Source: Paracoccaceae bacterium (GTDB lineage Bacteria; Pseudomonadota; Alphaproteobacteria; Rhodobacterales; Rhodobacteraceae). Taken from it: DNA of 9,109 nucleotides. Under the pieces are notes generated by a model. That model saw only the letters and a list, made by a program, of their open reading frames with translations, was not told where the DNA came from and searched no databases. A program made the translations under genes and the position numbers. The stretch covers positions 1 to 9,109 of the forward strand of contig SKWP01000290.1 of NCBI GenBank assembly GCA_007128865.1, written 5' to 3'. Positions 5,892 through 9,109 of the stretch are shown one piece after another; positions within the stretch are counted from its first letter, which is position 1; each line of letters opens with the position of its first letter.

Positions 5892-6866
5892 ATGCGCCAC
5901 TTCAAACTCGCGGCACTTGCCGCAACCGCCATCGTGGCCGCAACCGCGGTGGCCGCACAGGACCGCACCGGCTGGCCTACCAGCCTCACCGTCGGCACCG
6001 CCAGCCAGGGCGGCGTGTACTTTGTCTATGGCAACGGGCTTGCGGCCTTCATCAGCGAAGAGCTGGGCATTTCGTCCTCGGGCGAGGTGACGGGCGGCCC
6101 GGTGCAGAACGTCACGCTGGTGCAGATGGGCGAACATGACATCGGCCTCGTTACCATGGGCCCGATGTACGAGGCCTGGACCGGCGTCAGCGAACTGGCA
6201 CCGGGGCTGGAACACACCGATGTCCGCGCCCTGTTCCCGATGTACGAAACACCCTTCCAGGGTATCGCGCTGCGCAGCCAGGGCATCAACAGCATCGGCG
6301 ATCTGGCCGGCAAGCGGGTCAGCGTCGGCCCCGCCGGCGGCACCCCCGGCACCTACTGGCCGCGGATGCTGGAATCGCTGGGCGTCGATGCAACGGTTTC
6401 GTTTGCCGGTGCATCCGATGCCGCCAGCCAGCTGCAGGACGGGCTGATCGACGCCTTCCTGTTCGCCGCCGGCCTGCCGATCGGCGCGTTTTCGCAGCTT
6501 GCCGCCGAGGCCGACGTGAATACCTTCTCCTTCTCGGACGAAGAGCATGCCGCGATCCTCGCCGCCTACCCGGAAGTGTCGGATTTCACCATTCCGGCCG
6601 GCACCTACACCGTTCAGGACGCCGACCAGAACTCGGTCGCGATGTGGAACTTCGCGGTAGCCCGCGCCGACATGCCCGAAAGCCTGGCCTATGAAATCAC
6701 CAAACTGGTGATGGAAAACAACGAGCGCATGGTCCAGATCCACGCGGCGGCCCGGGCCACCCTGCCCGAAAACTACCTCAACAACGGCTTTCTGCCCTTC
6801 CACCCGGGTGCGGTTCGCTGGTTCGAGGAAAACGGCTTTGAAATCCCTGCCGAACTGAAGGACTGA
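5892..6866 (+). CDS. TRAP transporter solute receptor, TAXI family (periplasmic)
   Basis: This is the extracytoplasmic substrate-binding protein of a tripartite ATP-independent periplasmic transporter of the TAXI class, which delivers a small, usually carboxylate, solute to the membrane permease. The 324-residue product begins with an export signal (MRHFK, then an Ala-rich hydrophobic core to about residue 20), with likely cleavage after AVAA and before QDR. The mature part opens with SLTVGTASQGGVYFVYGNGL (31-50), then TGGPVQNVTLVQMGEHDIGLV (67-87) and GKRVSVGPAGGTPG (140-153), all typical of TAXI proteins, as is the length. The ATG at 5892 is chosen because of the strong AAGGGAGGA site just upstream and the signal peptide; the frame is open back to 5796. 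The fused permease gene follows after 105 bp and the DctB/DctD-like pair precedes it. Characterised TAXI proteins bind glutamate or 2-oxoglutarate; the ligand here is not predictable. Confidence 0.92.
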   Translation: MRHFKLAALAATAIVAATAVAAQDRTGWPTSLTVGTASQGGVYFVYGNGLAAFISEELGISSSGEVTGGPVQNVTLVQMGEHDIGLVTMGPMYEAWTGVSELAPGLEHTDVRALFPMYETPFQGIALRSQGINSIGDLAGKRVSVGPAGGTPGTYWPRMLESLGVDATVSFAGASDAASQLQDGLIDAFLFAAGLPIGAFSQLAAEADVNTFSFSDEEHAAILAAYPEVSDFTIPAGTYTVQDADQNSVAMWNFAVARADMPESLAYEITKLVMENNERMVQIHAAARATLPENYLNNGFLPFHPGAVRWFEENGFEIPAELKD

Positions 6867-6882
6867 GGTCCGGCTCCGGAGA

Positions 6883-6919
6883 TTGCAGACTGCAAGAGGC
6901 CGCCTCGCGCGGCCTCTTG
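6883..6919 (+). terminator. Intercistronic hairpin (weak terminator/attenuator or RNA stabiliser)
   Basis: Perfect 11-base arms CAAGAGGCCGC (6893-6903) and GCGGCCTCTTG (6909-6919) enclose a 5-base loop, followed by only a few T residues (TGTGTG). It starts 27 bases after the receptor stop and ends about 52 bases before the permease ATG. A small dyad TTGCA-N3-TGCAA (6883-6895) shares its right arm with the base of the stem, so the two structures compete. Likely effect (inference): partial termination or protection of the receptor message, giving more receptor than permease, as is common in binding-protein transport operons. Confidence 0.6.
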
Positions 6920-6971
6920 TGTGACTCACCGCCCGATGGACCGATTTCGCCAGCACGACAGGGATTTCCGC

Positions 6972-9109
6972 ATGAGCACAGCCAATCCTGCCCCCGGACC
7001 GGCGCCCGAAACCCCGCCCGAGAACATCGCCGAAGGGGTCGACCGCGAGATCGTGCTTTCCAACCAGCGGGTCTATGGCGGATGGGCCGGCATCGCCATT
7101 GCCGGCTTCTGCATCCTCTATACCGGCTTTCACATCGGGGTGATGAACCTCTACCCGCTCGAAACCTGGACCTACCGGCTGGTCCATGTCACCGGCGGGT
7201 TGATGCTGGGCTTTCTGCTGTATTCGGCCAGCGTCTTTGCGCCCGAGGGCAAGGCCGATACCGGGCCGAGGCCAACAGGGGAATGGATCCTGGCAGCCAT
7301 CGCCCTTGCGGGGGTCGGCACCGCCTTTGTGCAGATCGTCACGGCGATCCTGAGCGGCGACCTGATCGCCATGGGGGCGCCGCCCGACAAGTACCTTGCC
7401 ACTTTCGGCTGGCCGATAGCCCTCGGCACCGGGGTGGCGCTGGTGGCGTCCTGGCTGTACCCGGGCCGCGACCGCTCGCGCTTTGCGCCGGCCGATCTGG
7501 TGCTGGTGCTGGCGGCGCTGACGGTTGGCCTTTATATCATCGCCCACGCCGGTTTCCTGCGCAACCGCGCCGGGGTGTTCCCGCATGTCAACGACATGTA
7601 CGCCGCCATCGCCGGGATCGTGCTGATCCTCGAACTGACACGGCGGCTGGCGGGCTTGGCGCTGGTGATCATCGTGGCGCTGTTCATCGCTTACGGCTTT
7701 CTCGGGCCGTGGCTGCCGGGGTTCCTGACCCACCGCGGATACGCGCCCGAACGGTTCTTTGCCCGCATCTACACCGATGTCGGCGTGCTGGGGCCGACCA
7801 CGGCGGTATCCTCGACCTACATCATCCTGTTCATCACCTTCGCGGCCTTCCTGCAGGCCAGCCGGGTGGGTGAGTATTTCGTCAACTTCGCCTTTGCCGT
7901 GGCCGGGGGCGCGCGCGGCGGGCCGGCCAAGGTTGCGATCTTCGGCTCGGGCCTGATGGGGATGATCAACGGCACCTCGGCGGGCAATGTGGTGTCGACG
8001 GGCTCGCTCACCATCCCGCTGATGAAGAAGGTCGGCTACAAGCCCCAGACCGCCGCCAGCGTCGAGGCCGCGGCATCCTCGGGCGGGCAGATCCTGCCGC
8101 CGATCATGGGCGCCGGCGCCTTCATCATGGCCGAGATCACCGGCATCCAGTACCGCGAGATCGTCATTGCAGCGATCATCCCGGCGGTGCTGTATTTCGT
8201 GTCGGTCTATTTCATGGTCGACAAGGAAGCGCTGAAGAAGGGCATGCGCGGGCTGCCGCGCTCCGAACTGCCGCGCTTCGACGTGATGGCGCGGCAGGCC
8301 TATCTGTTCATTCCGATCGTGATGCTGATCGCCGCGCTCTATGTCGGCTATTCGGTAATCCGGGCCGGCACCTATGCGATGATCGGCGCCTTCGTGGTCA
8401 GCTATATCCGCGTGTTCGTGGATGGCCGTGACGACGGCTGGGGCAACCATATCGTCGCGCTGCTGCTGGCGGTCATCGCGCTGATGCCGTTTGTGGTCGG
8501 CGGCCAGATGCTGATCCACGGCCTGCGGGCGGTGCCCTGGTCATACCTCGGCGTGGCGCTGGCGGCTTCGGCGCTGGCGCTGGGCGGGCTTTACCTGCTG
8601 GCCCGCGGCACGCCGGGCATGTCCCGTGCGGTTTCAGCCACCGCCGGGCATTTCCGCATGATCCCCTACGCCTTTGAAATGGCGGCCAAGATGTCGCTGC
8701 AGCTGGTCGCCGTCTGTGCCGCCGCAGGGGTAATCGTCGGCGTGATCGCGATTACCGGGGTCGGCACCCGGCTGGCCGGGGTGCTGATGGCCATTGCCGG
8801 GCAAAGCCAGCTGCTGGCCTTGATGTTTGCCATGTGTGTGGCCATCGTGCTGGGCATGGGCATGCCGACCACGGCGGCCTATGCTGTGGCTGCCAGCGTC
8901 ATCGCGCCGGGCCTGATCCGCATGGGCATCGAACCGCTGACGGCGCATTTCTTCATCTTCTACTATGCGGTGATGAGCGCGATCACCCCGCCGGTGGCGC
9001 TGGCCGCCTATGCCGGGGCGGCCATTGCCCAGTCCGACCCGATGCGCACCTCGGTCGAGGCGTTCAAGATCGGGCTGGCGGCCTTTGTGGTGCCGTTCAT
9101 GTTCTTCTA
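6972..9109 (+). CDS. TRAP transporter fused permease (DctQ-DctM type), partial (C-terminus off the right edge)
   Basis: This is the inner-membrane part of the TAXI-TRAP importer, in which the small (DctQ-like) and large (DctM-like) subunits are one chain; transport is driven by a Na+ or H+ gradient. The 712 visible residues start with a soluble, Pro-rich tail (1-35), then five or six hydrophobic segments of the DctQ-like part (about 37-222). The DctM-like part follows from about 226 and contains the conserved NGTSAGNVVSTGSLTIPLMK (333-352), SSGGQILPPIMGAGAFIMAE (369-388) and GMGMPTTAAYAVAAS (628-642), then the ITPPVALAAY segment (671-680). About 18 hydrophobic segments are visible. Residues 484-556 look like an extra hydrophobic stretch between two conserved DctM segments. 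The ATG at 6972 has AGGGA upstream. The stop codon lies beyond the edge; fused permeases are typically longer than the part seen. It pairs with the upstream receptor gene. Confidence 0.92.
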   Translation, partial: MSTANPAPGPAPETPPENIAEGVDREIVLSNQRVYGGWAGIAIAGFCILYTGFHIGVMNLYPLETWTYRLVHVTGGLMLGFLLYSASVFAPEGKADTGPRPTGEWILAAIALAGVGTAFVQIVTAILSGDLIAMGAPPDKYLATFGWPIALGTGVALVASWLYPGRDRSRFAPADLVLVLAALTVGLYIIAHAGFLRNRAGVFPHVNDMYAAIAGIVLILELTRRLAGLALVIIVALFIAYGFLGPWLPGFLTHRGYAPERFFARIYTDVGVLGPTTAVSSTYIILFITFAAFLQASRVGEYFVNFAFAVAGGARGGPAKVAIFGSGLMGMINGTSAGNVVSTGSLTIPLMKKVGYKPQTAASVEAAASSGGQILPPIMGAGAFIMAEITGIQYREIVIAAIIPAVLYFVSVYFMVDKEALKKGMRGLPRSELPRFDVMARQAYLFIPIVMLIAALYVGYSVIRAGTYAMIGAFVVSYIRVFVDGRDDGWGNHIVALLLAVIALMPFVVGGQMLIHGLRAVPWSYLGVALAASALALGGLYLLARGTPGMSRAVSATAGHFRMIPYAFEMAAKMSLQLVAVCAAAGVIVGVIAITGVGTRLAGVLMAIAGQSQLLALMFAMCVAIVLGMGMPTTAAYAVAASVIAPGLIRMGIEPLTAHFFIFYYAVMSAITPPVALAAYAGAAIAQSDPMRTSVEAFKIGLAAFVVPFMFF

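Noticed and set aside
5706..8519. A 937-codon open frame on the minus strand across the receptor and permease genes
   Set aside because: It is antisense to two well-recognised genes, its product is rich in His, Arg, Gly and Gln without any domain, and long antisense frames are expected in GC-rich coding DNA.

Overview
The window is high-GC DNA with tight operons, 4-base ATGA gene overlaps and purine-rich ribosome binding sites. Gene content (NAD-dependent formate dehydrogenase fds, a LysR regulator, a DctB/DctD-type two-component pair and a TAXI-type TRAP transporter) suggests an alphaproteobacterium, most likely of the Rhodobacter/Paracoccus/Roseobacter group (Rhodobacterales). That placement is inferred from gene content and composition, not from a marker gene.

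Left third (minus strand, read right to left): a LysR-type regulator (1309-2199), then fdsG (744-1220), then the first 249 codons of fdsB, which runs off the left edge. fdsG and fdsB overlap by ATGA and encode the NuoE-like and NuoF-like diaphorase parts of a cytosolic NAD-dependent formate dehydrogenase; the catalytic fdsA gene would lie beyond the edge. A perfect 15-bp inverted repeat with LysR-box geometry covers the end of the LysR gene, about 85 bp before fdsG, and is the best candidate operator for the fds operon.

Middle (plus strand, divergent from the LysR gene): a 27-codon leader ORF with a very strong Shine-Dalgarno overlaps, again by ATGA, the probable start of a DctB-like membrane histidine kinase (2475-4343). 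The kinase gene overlaps by ATGA a DctD-like response regulator of the NtrC/AAA+ class (4340-5692). The regulator keeps its receiver, Walker A and Fis-type DNA-binding parts, but its sigma-54 contact loop reads GAFPGA instead of GAFTGA.

Right third (plus strand): a 199-bp regulatory gap, a TAXI-family periplasmic solute receptor with signal peptide (5892-6866), an intercistronic hairpin, and a fused DctQ-DctM TRAP permease (6972 to beyond the right edge). The natural reading is that DctB senses an external, probably carboxylate, ligand and DctD controls the adjacent Na+-coupled TRAP importer. The ligand cannot be read from sequence. The gap upstream of the receptor has a consensus sigma-70 -35 box and no recognisable sigma-54 site, which fits the altered loop of the regulator.

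No tRNA, rRNA, insertion sequence, CRISPR array or attachment site was seen. The content is mostly recognisable metabolism and transport. The points worth a second look are the sigma-54-loop substitution, the leader ORF before the kinase, the operator-like palindrome before fdsG and an apparent membrane insertion in the permease.
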